Of a DNA stretch of 64,000 nucleotides, positions 26,158-33,898 are shown piece after piece. The translations under genes were made by a program, and so were the position numbers. The stretch's first letter is position 1, and every line of letters starts with the position of its first letter. The stretch covers positions 22,165-86,164 of the forward strand of contig JBJETR010000064.1 of the NCBI GenBank assembly GCA_051883415.1. Reading direction: 5' to 3'. This stretch comes from HGM11368 sp051883415 (GTDB lineage Bacteria; Bacillota; Clostridia; Christensenellales; UBA3700). A model generated the notes under the pieces. That model made no database searches and was not told the DNA's origin. It saw only the letters and a list, made by a program, of their open reading frames with translations.

Positions 26158-26206
26158 AAACGGTGACCTTTTTGAGCAATACGCTTGAAATAAGGTCACC
26201 GTTTTT
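26158..26206 (+). terminator. Strong terminator closing the giant-protein operon
   Basis: Perfect 10-bp stem CGGTGACCTT/AAGGTCACCG (26161-26170, 26192-26201), extended by AAA/TTT pairs, and a run of five T residues. Confidence 0.92.
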
Positions 26207-26232
26207 GTATGTAGTCATAATTGGCGTAGCAT

Positions 26233-26261
26233 TTTACTTTGGTACGTCAATGTGTTATAAT
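26233..26261 (+). promoter_or_regulatory. Predicted leaderless promoter
   Basis: TTTACT (26233-26238), 17-bp spacer, TATAAT (26256-26261). The box ends 6 nt before ATG 26268, so transcription should start at or next to the A of the start codon; there is no Shine-Dalgarno. Confidence 0.65.
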
Positions 26262-26267
26262 ACCACT

Positions 26268-27443
26268 ATGAAATATGATTTTGACGTAATTATAATAGGT
26301 GGAGGAGTTTCCGGTATAGTTTGCGCCATAGAGTGTGCTCGCAACAAGCGAGTTGCGCTGATTGAGGCGGGCGATAAGATTGGCAAAAAGATACTTGTCA
26401 GTGGCAACGGTAGATGTAACCTCTCCAACGAGGACATGGGGGTTGAGCATTACAACAGCGAGTTCGTAGCGCCTATTTTGGCACGATACAATTGTCAAAA
26501 GGTGAGGGACAAACTATTGGAATACGGCTTGGTGACCAAGAGTGAAGACGGTAGAATCTATCCTTACAGCGAAAGTGCTACCGCCGTGCTTAACGTGTTT
26601 TTGTCGGCTTTGAGAGCAAGAGGCGTAAGCGTGATTACCAATGCTTTAGCGACTGAGATTGCTCCTCAAACCAAAGGGTGGAGAGTAGCTACCTCTCAAG
26701 GTGCTTTTAGTGCCGAAAAGGTCGTGATTGCTACAGGTTCTAAAGCCACATTCGGATTGGCAAGTTATGATTTGGTCAAGCCTCTCGGTATACCTTCCAC
26801 CTTGCTAGCGCCTACTTTGGTCGCTCTAAAGAGTAAGAGTGTCAAAGGTGCTAACGGCGTGAGAAGTAAGGTTAGAAGTTGCGTCGAGATTGACGGTAAG
26901 AGATATCCAACCTACAAAGGGGAATATCTATTTAAGGACGGGGCTATCTCGGGTGTGCTTGCCCTCATTCAGTCGTCGCACGTGGCTAGGGCGAGCAGGT
27001 CGGGATACAAGCGTTGTACGTTGCATATAGACTTCGTGCCCGATATGACGAGACAGCAACTTGCTAATTATATAATAGACTCTTACAATCCTCGTGGCGG
27101 TATGCTGGAGGGATTGCTCCATAAGGCTATCGTAGCCAATATTACGACACACGTTGCTATGGATAGATCGCTGATTATGTCCGAAGTCAAGGCTAACGCT
27201 ATTGCCGAGAGGTGCAAAGATTACGTGGCAGAGATAGACGGCACGCTGGGGCTTAATCATGCTCAAGCCGTATGTGGCGGATTGAGCCTGGATTGCTTCG
27301 ACACCCGGACGCTAGAGAGTAAAACTTGCCAAGGATTGTATGCCACAGGCGAAGTGTTGGACGTGGACGGAGAATGCGGTGGATACAATATACATTGGGC
27401 AATCGCCAGCGGACTAGCGGTTGCGGAGGATATAAATGCTTAA
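26268..27443 (+). CDS. NAD(P)/FAD-dependent oxidoreductase, HI0933/YhiN family
   Basis: 391-aa flavoprotein of the COG2081 type. The FAD dinucleotide-binding motif is at the N-terminus (DVIIIGGGVSGIVCAIECARNKRVALIEAG), followed by the family's KKILVSGNGRCNLSN and, at the C-terminus, the second FAD contact (GLYATGEVLDVDGECGGYNIHWAIASGLAVAEDI). Its substrate is not known. The ATG at 26268 is preferred although there is no ribosome site: a longer in-frame opening from 26163 runs through the upstream terminator hairpin. The stop overlaps the next gene's ATG by 8 bp, implying translational coupling to a second FAD protein. Confidence 0.9.
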   Translation: MKYDFDVIIIGGGVSGIVCAIECARNKRVALIEAGDKIGKKILVSGNGRCNLSNEDMGVEHYNSEFVAPILARYNCQKVRDKLLEYGLVTKSEDGRIYPYSESATAVLNVFLSALRARGVSVITNALATEIAPQTKGWRVATSQGAFSAEKVVIATGSKATFGLASYDLVKPLGIPSTLLAPTLVALKSKSVKGANGVRSKVRSCVEIDGKRYPTYKGEYLFKDGAISGVLALIQSSHVARASRSGYKRCTLHIDFVPDMTRQQLANYIIDSYNPRGGMLEGLLHKAIVANITTHVAMDRSLIMSEVKANAIAERCKDYVAEIDGTLGLNHAQAVCGGLSLDCFDTRTLESKTCQGLYATGEVLDVDGECGGYNIHWAIASGLAVAEDINA

Positions 27444-29025
27444 GGTCAACAACGTCAAAGTACCTACGATTTTTAGTGATGCGGACGTGCTTAACTGCCT
27501 TTCACATACTCTAAGAGTCAAGCCAAGTCGTATCAAGAGTTGGGAACTTGCAAAAAAATCCTTGGACTGTCGCAAGAGGGATGATATAAAATACGTACTC
27601 AGCGTGTTGGTAGAGTTAGACAACGAGAGCGATTATCTGAGGCACAATCGTAAGGCAAACGAAATGCTTTTCGTGCCGACAAAGTCAACGATACGAGAGT
27701 TGCTCTCCGATATCAAGGTCAATCCGCTCATCCGCCCAATAGTGGTGGGTAGCGGTCCTGCGGGTATGTTTGCAGCACTGACTTTGGCTACTGCGGGAGC
27801 GAAACCTATCGTTGTCGAGAGAGGAAAAGCCGTTCAACAAAGACAAGCCGACGTCAAGAATTTTTGGCAAGGCGGAGAGCTTAATCCTGAGAGCAATATA
27901 CAATTCGGCGAGGGTGGAGCAGGCACGTTTAGTGACGGAAAACTCAATACAGGTATCGCAAACGAGAAGATTGGAATGGTTTTGAACGAGCTGGTCGAGG
28001 CGGGGGCACCCGTCAATATTAAGTGGGACGCCAAGCCTCATATAGGCACGGATATTTTGGTTGAATGCGTGCAAAATATAAGGAAAAAAATTATTGAGCT
28101 GGGCGGAGAATACTTATTTGAAACCAAACTCGTAGACGTCAAGAAAAAGGACGGCAAGTTGTGCGGAGTGACTTTGCAAAGCAATGGACAAGAGTATGAT
28201 TTGCCTTGCAACGTGTGCGTGCTTGCCATAGGACACAGCGCAAGGGATACCTTTGAAATGCTGTCGGGCATAGTGATGATGGAGCAAAAGGCTTTTTCGA
28301 TAGGCGTGCGTATAGAGCATTTGCAGAGCAATATCAATCGTGCCCAATACGGACGTGATGCAAAAGAGTTGGGAGCTAGCGACTACAAGCTCGCCGCACA
28401 TCTTGATGGCGGAAGGTCGTGTTATACATTTTGTATGTGCCCGGGCGGATACGTCGTTGCGGCGGCTTCGGAGCAAGGCGGTGTGGTTACCAACGGAATG
28501 AGTTATCACGATAGGGAGGGCGTCAACGCCAATAGCGCTCTGCTAGTGGGTGTTTCGCCTGCCGATTTTGAAGGTCAAAACGTGCTTGCAGGCGTGGAAT
28601 TTCAACGAAAATACGAGAGATTGGCATATGCCGTATCGGGCTCATACAAAGCACCGTGTCAAAGAGTGGGAGATTTGCTCTCGGGTAAGTCCACAGGCAA
28701 GTTGGGAGAGGTGAAACCGACCTATCTGCCGGGCGTAGAGCTCAGCGACATTAGGGCGTGTCTACCCAACTACGTTGTAGACGGCATCAAAGAGGCAATA
28801 GGGATATTCGATAGCAAAATAAAGGGCTTTGGCAACGAGGACGCATTGTTGACGGGAGTCGAAACTCGTTCGAGCTCGCCTGTGAGAATTTTGAGGGACG
28901 AGTACGGCAACAGTTCGGTGCAAGGATTGATTCCTTGTGGTGAAGGTGCGGGCTATGCCGGCGGAATTACTTCGGCGTGCGTGGATGGCATAAACATGGC
29001 GCTCAAAGCTATCAGACAGTTGTGA
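27436..29025 (+). CDS. FAD-dependent oxidoreductase, COG2509-like
   Basis: 529-aa protein. An N-terminal domain of about 90 residues (with RVKPSRIKSWELAKKSLDCRKRDDIKYV) precedes the FAD-binding motif PIVVGSGPAGMFAALTLATAGAKPIVVERG. Later family hallmarks are the motif GGELNPESNIQFGEGGAGTFSDGKLNT and the C-terminal GLIPCGEGAGYAGGITSACVDGINMA. It belongs to the uncharacterised FAD-dependent dehydrogenase group widespread in Firmicutes. The ATG overlaps the end of the upstream gene and has GGAGG before it. The pairing with a COG2081 flavoprotein suggests that the two act in one pathway; the electron acceptor is unknown. Confidence 0.9.
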   Translation: MLKVNNVKVPTIFSDADVLNCLSHTLRVKPSRIKSWELAKKSLDCRKRDDIKYVLSVLVELDNESDYLRHNRKANEMLFVPTKSTIRELLSDIKVNPLIRPIVVGSGPAGMFAALTLATAGAKPIVVERGKAVQQRQADVKNFWQGGELNPESNIQFGEGGAGTFSDGKLNTGIANEKIGMVLNELVEAGAPVNIKWDAKPHIGTDILVECVQNIRKKIIELGGEYLFETKLVDVKKKDGKLCGVTLQSNGQEYDLPCNVCVLAIGHSARDTFEMLSGIVMMEQKAFSIGVRIEHLQSNINRAQYGRDAKELGASDYKLAAHLDGGRSCYTFCMCPGGYVVAAASEQGGVVTNGMSYHDREGVNANSALLVGVSPADFEGQNVLAGVEFQRKYERLAYAVSGSYKAPCQRVGDLLSGKSTGKLGEVKPTYLPGVELSDIRACLPNYVVDGIKEAIGIFDSKIKGFGNEDALLTGVETRSSSPVRILRDEYGNSSVQGLIPCGEGAGYAGGITSACVDGINMALKAIRQL

Positions 29026-29063
29026 AAAAGCAACAAACGGTAGTCTTAATACAAAAATTGGTA

Positions 29064-29092
29064 TTGATATATCGCCAATGCTGTGATATAAT
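29064..29092 (+). promoter_or_regulatory. Predicted promoter of the LRR protein gene
   Basis: TTGATA (29064-29069), 17-bp spacer, TATAAT (29087-29092). Predicted start near 29099; GGAG precedes the ATG at 29121. Confidence 0.7.
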
Positions 29093-29120
29093 AAATTGAT
29101 AAATAATTTTGGAGAACAGA

Positions 29121-30848
29121 ATGAGCAAAAACGCAAGAATTATTACGTTGGCTACCCTTTTGATAGTGGCAATCATAGCCTCTATCGTAATGGTGATAGT
29201 ATTTGCAACTAAGCACGGCGACCAGAGCTCGAGCGGGAATTTTGAATATACTTCTTCGGGCTTGACGTGTACTATAACCGCTTATACGGGCGATGACGAA
29301 ACGGTTTACATCCCCGAGAGGATAGCCGGCAAGAAAGTCGTGGCTATCAAAGAAGGTGCTTTTAAGGGTAAAAGCATAGTAAATATTGAGTTTGACGGCA
29401 ATTTCGGCGATATTACTTTGGGCGAAGGCGTATTTTCTAATATGTCGTCGTTGGTTTACGTCAAGCTGCCTCAAGGTTTGACCAAAATTCCTGACAAAGC
29501 CTTTTATGAATGCAAAAAACTTACTCACGTAACTTTTCCTTCTACCGTGCAGAGCATCGGCAGCTATGCCTTTTACAACTGCTCGGCACTCGTTTATTCG
29601 GGCTCGGGAGAGAGCGACGGAATAATATTGCCAACCGACCTTCTCAGCGTAGGTAAATACGCCTTTTACGGATGCAACGCAATAGCCAAGCTTACTCTCA
29701 ATGACAAACTTGAAAGTATCGAAGAATACGCCTTCAACAAGGCTAGCAACCTCAGAACGTTGACTGTGGGAGAGGGTAGTTTGTTGAAAACGATAGGTGA
29801 TCATGCGTTCGATTCGGCGAAACTCGAATCGACTACTTCGGCTCCAATCGAGTTGCCAAAATTGGAGAACATCGGCAAATATGCCTTTGCCAACAACTCT
29901 TCTTACTTCAACTATTTCTATCTAGGCAAAAACGTCAAGTTGGTGGATGACTACGCTTTTTCGGGTTGTAGCAATCTTACTACTGTCAAGTATGCCGAGG
30001 ATATTGCTTTGACTAGTATGGGTAAAGGCGTGTTCTTCAACGACAGCGGATTGGTTTATATTGAAGCAAAAGGCGAGAATGAGAAGCCGTCTGATATCGA
30101 AGCGGTACCAAATGCTTTGCCTGATAGCATAACTTCTATAGCCGAGTTGACCTTTAGCGGTTGCTACAATTTGCTCAACAAAAGGAATTTTGTCATTGGT
30201 AAAAACGTAACCGAGATTGGTAGCGGTGCTTTTGCAATATACAATAGCACTTACACCTCAAGAGCTACGCTTACAGTATTCGAACTAGACGTTGATACGC
30301 AAAACGAGAACTTTAAGATGCAACCACTAGGCGACTTCAAAAGACCTAATACGACCGATCCGTCGAGGACTAGACATAGCTTGCTTATGGACAAGAGCGG
30401 AGAAAAGGTGATTGCTTATATAGGAACGTATACAACCTTTGAGACTACAAGTGAAGGCGACTACAACGGTTGTTATAGAACAGATCCGTCCGACCTCAAC
30501 AATAAGACTCACAATGCATTTACCTTCCTAGATACGGAGGATATTCGCAATACTTTGACGACAATAGGCGATTACGCCTTTGCGGGAGTGAGATTCGATA
30601 GAATATATATCGTGCCTGGGGTAAAGAATATCGGCAACTTTGCCTTTAAGGGTAGCGATATAGACGTCGTTTTGTTTGGTAGCAACAACTGCACTTTTGC
30701 ACAAGATACATTTGACGGTATGCAGAGTGATTTGACCGTGTATTTGATGAAAGGTACTAGCGGCGGACGCATACAAGAACAAGTGGAAGCAATGCGAGAA
30801 GACGACGTAGTAATCGATATTGGCTGGATGGACGAAATGTTCAAATAG
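29121..30848 (+). CDS. Membrane-anchored BspA-like leucine-rich repeat protein
   Basis: 575-aa protein with one N-terminal membrane helix (residues about 7-30, IITLATLLIVAIIASIVMVIVFA) and an exported body of LRR_5/BspA-type repeats. Typical units are KIPDKAFYECKKLTHVTFPSTVQ, SIGSYAFYNCSALVY, SVGKYAFYGCNAIAKLTL and SIEEYAFNKASNLRTLTV. The helix lacks a clear cleavage site, so it is probably an uncleaved anchor. ATG 29121 is chosen because GGAG lies 6 nt before it. BspA-like proteins are often surface adhesins or binding proteins; no ligand is predictable. A strong terminator follows. Confidence 0.85.
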   Translation: MSKNARIITLATLLIVAIIASIVMVIVFATKHGDQSSSGNFEYTSSGLTCTITAYTGDDETVYIPERIAGKKVVAIKEGAFKGKSIVNIEFDGNFGDITLGEGVFSNMSSLVYVKLPQGLTKIPDKAFYECKKLTHVTFPSTVQSIGSYAFYNCSALVYSGSGESDGIILPTDLLSVGKYAFYGCNAIAKLTLNDKLESIEEYAFNKASNLRTLTVGEGSLLKTIGDHAFDSAKLESTTSAPIELPKLENIGKYAFANNSSYFNYFYLGKNVKLVDDYAFSGCSNLTTVKYAEDIALTSMGKGVFFNDSGLVYIEAKGENEKPSDIEAVPNALPDSITSIAELTFSGCYNLLNKRNFVIGKNVTEIGSGAFAIYNSTYTSRATLTVFELDVDTQNENFKMQPLGDFKRPNTTDPSRTRHSLLMDKSGEKVIAYIGTYTTFETTSEGDYNGCYRTDPSDLNNKTHNAFTFLDTEDIRNTLTTIGDYAFAGVRFDRIYIVPGVKNIGNFAFKGSDIDVVLFGSNNCTFAQDTFDGMQSDLTVYLMKGTSGGRIQEQVEAMREDDVVIDIGWMDEMFK

Positions 30849-30863
30849 ACTCTACAACTAACC

Positions 30864-30894
30864 AAAATCAACCGCATAATGCGGTTGATTTTTT
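30864..30894 (+). terminator. Rho-independent terminator of the LRR gene
   Basis: Stem AATCAACCGCA/TGCGGTTGATT (30866-30876, 30880-30890) with a 3-nt loop and a T run, just after the stop at 30848. Confidence 0.92.
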
Positions 30895-30917
30895 GTTTTG
30901 AAAAACAAATAAACGTC

Positions 30918-30943
30918 AAAAACTCAATACGTATCGGCTTTTT
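30918..30943. repeat. TACGTA-centred palindromic intergenic repeat
   Basis: TCAATACGTATCGG (30924-30937) with A and T tracts on either side: two mismatches to TCGATACGTATCGA. It lies downstream of a complete terminator, so it is not needed to end the LRR transcript. Confidence 0.6.
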
Positions 30944-31063
30944 AATTTTTTAGTCAAAAAAATGCCACCAATATGATTGAGATAAAACGTATGTAAAAAT
31001 TTGTAGACTTAGGAAAAAATACGTTATGCAAGTCGTACTTGATAAAATGCAAGAAATGCTTGC

Positions 31064-31092
31064 TTGACAAAGCCCTTGAGTAATGTCATAAT
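31064..31092 (+). promoter_or_regulatory. Predicted promoter of the 49-aa membrane protein
   Basis: TTGACA (31064-31069), 17-bp spacer, CATAAT (31087-31092). Confidence 0.7.
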
Positions 31093-31116
31093 TGGTATAA
31101 GTAGGAGGTGTCGTCA

Positions 31117-31266
31117 ATGGAAGATAAGGATATAAAGCAAATTATTCAAGAAGTGCTAAAGGCACAAAAGAAAAGCATATTTTGGCAAAAGGTGATAAGC
31201 GTTGCACTCGTCGCGATAATCTTCTTGTTGATAGTAGCGTTGTTGTGTATTACTGAGACGATATAG
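31117..31266 (+). CDS. Small single-span membrane protein, 49 aa
   Basis: Short gene with its own near-consensus promoter, an AGGAGGTG ribosome site 6-7 nt before the ATG, and its own terminator. Residues 1-24 are hydrophilic and helical (MEDKDIKQIIQEVLKAQKKS); residues about 26-45 form one membrane helix (VISVALVAIIFLLIVALLCI), ending ITETI. The orientation is probably N-in because of the lysines before the helix. No family was recognised and the neighbours are unrelated, so it is a free-standing small-protein gene of unknown role. Confidence 0.8.
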   Translation: MEDKDIKQIIQEVLKAQKKSIFWQKVISVALVAIIFLLIVALLCITETI

Positions 31267-31307
31267 CCAACGCATAAACTAGACATTATTTCATTATTTT
31301 TTCCTCT

Positions 31308-31345
31308 AAAAAGAGCAAACTGTATTAGACGTTTGCTCTTTTTTA
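31308..31345 (+). terminator. Rho-independent terminator of the 49-aa gene
   Basis: Stem AAAAAGAGCAAAC/GTTTGCTCTTTTT (31308-31320, 31331-31343), 10-nt loop; A and T flanks make it potentially bidirectional, so it could also end the SDR transcript arriving from the right. Confidence 0.88.
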
Positions 31346-31383
31346 TTGAGTATATAATAGTATACGTCTATTTGGATAACGTT

Positions 31384-32115
31384 TTACGTGTTCCAACCGC
31401 CGTTGATTGATAGCACTTGCCCGTTGATATAGCTAGCTTCGTCGCTTGCCAGCCACAATACCGCCTTGGCAATATCGTCGGTACTTCCTATTCTTTGGCA
31501 AGGTATATCGTCTATAATATCTTGCAGGTCGCATGCGCTAAGACGTGCGTTCATATCCGTGTCTATTATACCGGGCGAGATACAGTTGACTCTGATATTG
31601 TTGTAGCCGAGTTCTTTTGCCATTGCCTTGCTAAAGGCGATAATTCCGCCTTTGGTAGCAGAGTAGACGGCTTCGCAAGAACCGCCTATCTCGCCCCATA
31701 TCGAGGATATATTGATAATATTGCCCGACCGGTTGGAGAGCATGCATTTAGCGACCTTTTGAGTCATCACGATTGTACCCGTAAGGTTGACGGCAATAGT
31801 ATTATTGATTTGCTCGATAGGCATATCTATGAGTAGTCCGCTAGCAGATATACCCGCATTGTTGACGAGTAGGTCAACCTTGCCCCATCTATCAAGGGTA
31901 AATCTAACGAGAGCCTCTGCTTGTGCTTCGTCGGATACGTCTGCCTTGTAGCATACTGCCGACAATCCTTGCACAGTCAATTCGTCGACCAAAGCCTTGG
32001 CTTGCTCTTCGGAGCTATTGTAATTGATAACCACGTTGTAGTTGTTTTGGGCAAGAAGGGTAGCAGTTGCTCTACCAATTCCTCGACTTGCACCCGTAAT
32101 AATTGCTGTTTTCAT
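31384..32115 (-). CDS. Short-chain dehydrogenase/reductase (FabG-like)
   Basis: 243-aa classical SDR. Cofactor motif TGASRGIG (residues 8-15), NNAG (85-88), and the catalytic Ser138, Tyr151 and Lys155 in the Y-x3-K arrangement. It ends with the common LSINGGWNT. FabG-type 3-oxoacyl-ACP reductase is the nearest description, but no fatty-acid genes are nearby; in Firmicutes a close relative reduces a modification on elongation factor P, which is an alternative. The ATG at 32115 has no ribosome site; a TATAAT box ends exactly 6 nt before it, so the mRNA is probably leaderless. Confidence 0.87.
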   Translation of the reverse strand: MKTAIITGASRGIGRATATLLAQNNYNVVINYNSSEEQAKALVDELTVQGLSAVCYKADVSDEAQAEALVRFTLDRWGKVDLLVNNAGISASGLLIDMPIEQINNTIAVNLTGTIVMTQKVAKCMLSNRSGNIINISSIWGEIGGSCEAVYSATKGGIIAFSKAMAKELGYNNIRVNCISPGIIDTDMNARLSACDLQDIIDDIPCQRIGSTDDIAKAVLWLASDEASYINGQVLSINGGWNT

Positions 32116-32121
32116 ACTTCA

Positions 32122-32150
32122 ATTATAACCAAGCAGTTGAAGAAAAGCAA
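32122..32150 (-). promoter_or_regulatory. Predicted leaderless promoter of the SDR gene
   Basis: Minus strand: TTGCTT (32150-32145), 17-bp spacer, TATAAT (32127-32122), then 6 nt to ATG 32115. It is interlocked with the opposite promoter at 32137-32165. Confidence 0.6.
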
Positions 32151-32165
32151 CTTTTGGTGTATATT
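32137..32165 (+). promoter_or_regulatory. Predicted leaderless promoter of the DEAD-box helicase gene
   Basis: TTGAAG (32137-32142), 17-bp spacer, TATATT (32160-32165), then 6 nt to ATG 32172. Its -35 falls inside the spacer of the SDR promoter and vice versa. Confidence 0.55.
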
Positions 32166-32171
32166 ATACGT

Positions 32172-33827
32172 ATGAATAATTTTTTTGAAGAGATAAACAT
32201 AGACAATAATATCGTCAGAGCCTTGACGGAAAACGGCATCTTCGAGCCAACGCCCATTCAGAGGGAGATTATTCCACTTGCTATGCAAGGCGGTGACGTG
32301 GTAGGTCAAGCGCCTACGGGCACGGGCAAGACGCTTGCTTTCGTTTTGCCTATTCTAAACAGCGTTGATAGAGAGGACGACGGCACGCAAATTATGGTGT
32401 TGTGTCCTACGAGAGAATTGGTTATGCAGATATGCGCCGTATTTAGCGACACCCTCAAATATACCGAAAAGATTAGGGTTGCTGGGCTATACGGCGGACA
32501 AAATATCCAACGTCAACTTATGTTTTTGAGGAAGAAACCGCAAATAGTCGTAGGAACGGTGGGTAGAGTGCTCGACCATATAGACCGTAAAACGCTAAAA
32601 TTAGCTAAAATCAAGGCGTTGGTGCTCGATGAGTGCGACGAAATGTTCGATATGGGATTTAGAAAAGATATAGAGAGCATAATGTCGTTGTGCCCAAAGG
32701 ATTGTCAAAAGATGCTCTTTTCGGCGACTATTCCAACCGAAATCAAGTCGCTCATAGACCAAAGACTTGAGTCGCCTAGGTACGTCAAAGCTACTATAGA
32801 CGGTGAAAACACACCGAAGATCGAGCAAAAATATAGCGTGGTCAAGGATAGCCAACGAGTAGGATATCTTCTACAAATCATAGACGATAACAACTACGAT
32901 AGAGTTATTGTCTTTTGCAATACCAAGAAACGTGCGGACAAGCTTGGCGAGGCGCTTGCCAAAAAGCGTAGAAATGCGGTAGTGTTGCACGGTGACCTCA
33001 AACAGTCGCAAAGAACGGCTATGATGAAACAGTTTAGGAAGGGACAAGTCGAGATGCTCATAGCTACCGACGTGGCGGCAAGGGGTATTGACGTGGATGA
33101 CGTTCAAGCCATAATCAACTTTGATCCGCCTACTACGCCCGACTTTTACGTGCACCGTATAGGAAGGACGGCGAGAGCGAGCAAAGGCGGTGCAGCCTAT
33201 ACTTTTATAGACGGAGAACAAACGGCAAATATTCCGCTATATCAAAAGGCAGCGAACAACGCATTGCAGTATTTGGAGATGAATGGGGACGTTGACAGCT
33301 TTACTTTGCCTAAGGATAGCTCCAATCGTCTAAATCGTGAATGCGTAGAAGCCAACGTGTCGAGATTTTTTGTCAACGTGGGCAAAAAGGATATGCTAGA
33401 TAAGGATACCGTAGTCAAGATAATTACCACCAAGACGGCTATCAAAATTTACGAGATAACTGACGTCAAGCTGAGAGATACCTATGGCTTTGTCGAAGTG
33501 GTCAAAGGCAAGGAAAGCGAGCTCAAAAAGCTCGAAGGCATGACGATAGGTAAGCGTAAATTGAGTATAGAAGAAGCCGACAAAGAGAAGATGCAAAAGC
33601 CGTCTAAAGAGGGTAAGAGCGATTATAAATCAAGCAAGAAGTCTGCCAAAAGCGACAATGGAGGCTACAAGTCTGGCAAGAAGTCGGATAAGAGTAGCTA
33701 TAGAGAGAGTCGAAAGAAAAACGGCGTGGGCGATAGAGCTAAGAAGAGTGTCAAGGGTAGTGCCAAGAGTTCACGAGACACCAAGTCCAAGTACCCTTCC
33801 AAAAAGAGATACCAAACACAAAAATAG
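32172..33827 (+). CDS. DEAD-box-type RNA helicase with DbpA-like RNA-binding domain
   Basis: 551-aa ATP-dependent RNA helicase. Q motif FEPTPIQREI (about 24-33), Walker A APTGTGKT (47-54), PTREL (79-83), motif II D-E-C-D at 153-156 rather than D-E-A-D, SAT in LFSATIP, and the helicase C-terminal motifs ATDVAARGIDVDDV and YVHRIGRTARASK. A DbpA-type RNA-binding fold follows (about 395-470, TVVKIITTKTAIKIYEITDVKLRD), then a Lys/Ser-rich basic tail. DbpA/CsdA-like proteins remodel rRNA during ribosome assembly or cold stress. The ATG at 32172 lacks a ribosome site and fits a leaderless promoter. The stop codon lies inside the first stem of a hairpin. Confidence 0.92.
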   Translation: MNNFFEEINIDNNIVRALTENGIFEPTPIQREIIPLAMQGGDVVGQAPTGTGKTLAFVLPILNSVDREDDGTQIMVLCPTRELVMQICAVFSDTLKYTEKIRVAGLYGGQNIQRQLMFLRKKPQIVVGTVGRVLDHIDRKTLKLAKIKALVLDECDEMFDMGFRKDIESIMSLCPKDCQKMLFSATIPTEIKSLIDQRLESPRYVKATIDGENTPKIEQKYSVVKDSQRVGYLLQIIDDNNYDRVIVFCNTKKRADKLGEALAKKRRNAVVLHGDLKQSQRTAMMKQFRKGQVEMLIATDVAARGIDVDDVQAIINFDPPTTPDFYVHRIGRTARASKGGAAYTFIDGEQTANIPLYQKAANNALQYLEMNGDVDSFTLPKDSSNRLNRECVEANVSRFFVNVGKKDMLDKDTVVKIITTKTAIKIYEITDVKLRDTYGFVEVVKGKESELKKLEGMTIGKRKLSIEEADKEKMQKPSKEGKSDYKSSKKSAKSDNGGYKSGKKSDKSSYRESRKKNGVGDRAKKSVKGSAKSSRDTKSKYPSKKRYQTQK

Positions 33828-33846
33828 ACGCTATTTTTAGCGTCTA
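33825..33846 (+). terminator. Hairpin overlapping the helicase stop codon
   Basis: Perfect 9-bp stem TAGACGCTA/TAGCGTCTA with a TTTT loop. The TAG stop forms its 5' end. The T tract after it is poor, so the palindrome at 33867 may complete termination. Confidence 0.6.
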
Positions 33847-33866
33847 GTTTGATGTTTGATTTAGTC

Positions 33867-33892
33867 AAAAAGTCGATACGTATCGACTTTTT
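33867..33892. repeat. TACGTA-centred palindromic repeat, perfect copy; likely bidirectional terminator
   Basis: TCGATACGTATCGA (33873-33886) lies inside a 26-bp perfect palindrome bounded by five A and five T residues. It sits between the convergent helicase and potD genes, where it can fold in RNA from either strand and end both transcripts. Confidence 0.8.
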
Positions 33893-33898
33893 ATTGTT

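Noticed and set aside
26163..26267. Longer N-terminus for the HI0933-type flavoprotein
   Set aside because: It would run through the terminator hairpin and adds residues unlike the family; ATG 26268 begins just before the FAD motif.
32103..32171. Longer N-terminus for the DEAD-box helicase
   Set aside because: The extra 23 codons would overlap the divergent SDR start and promoter, and the family normally begins close to MNNFFEE-like sequence.
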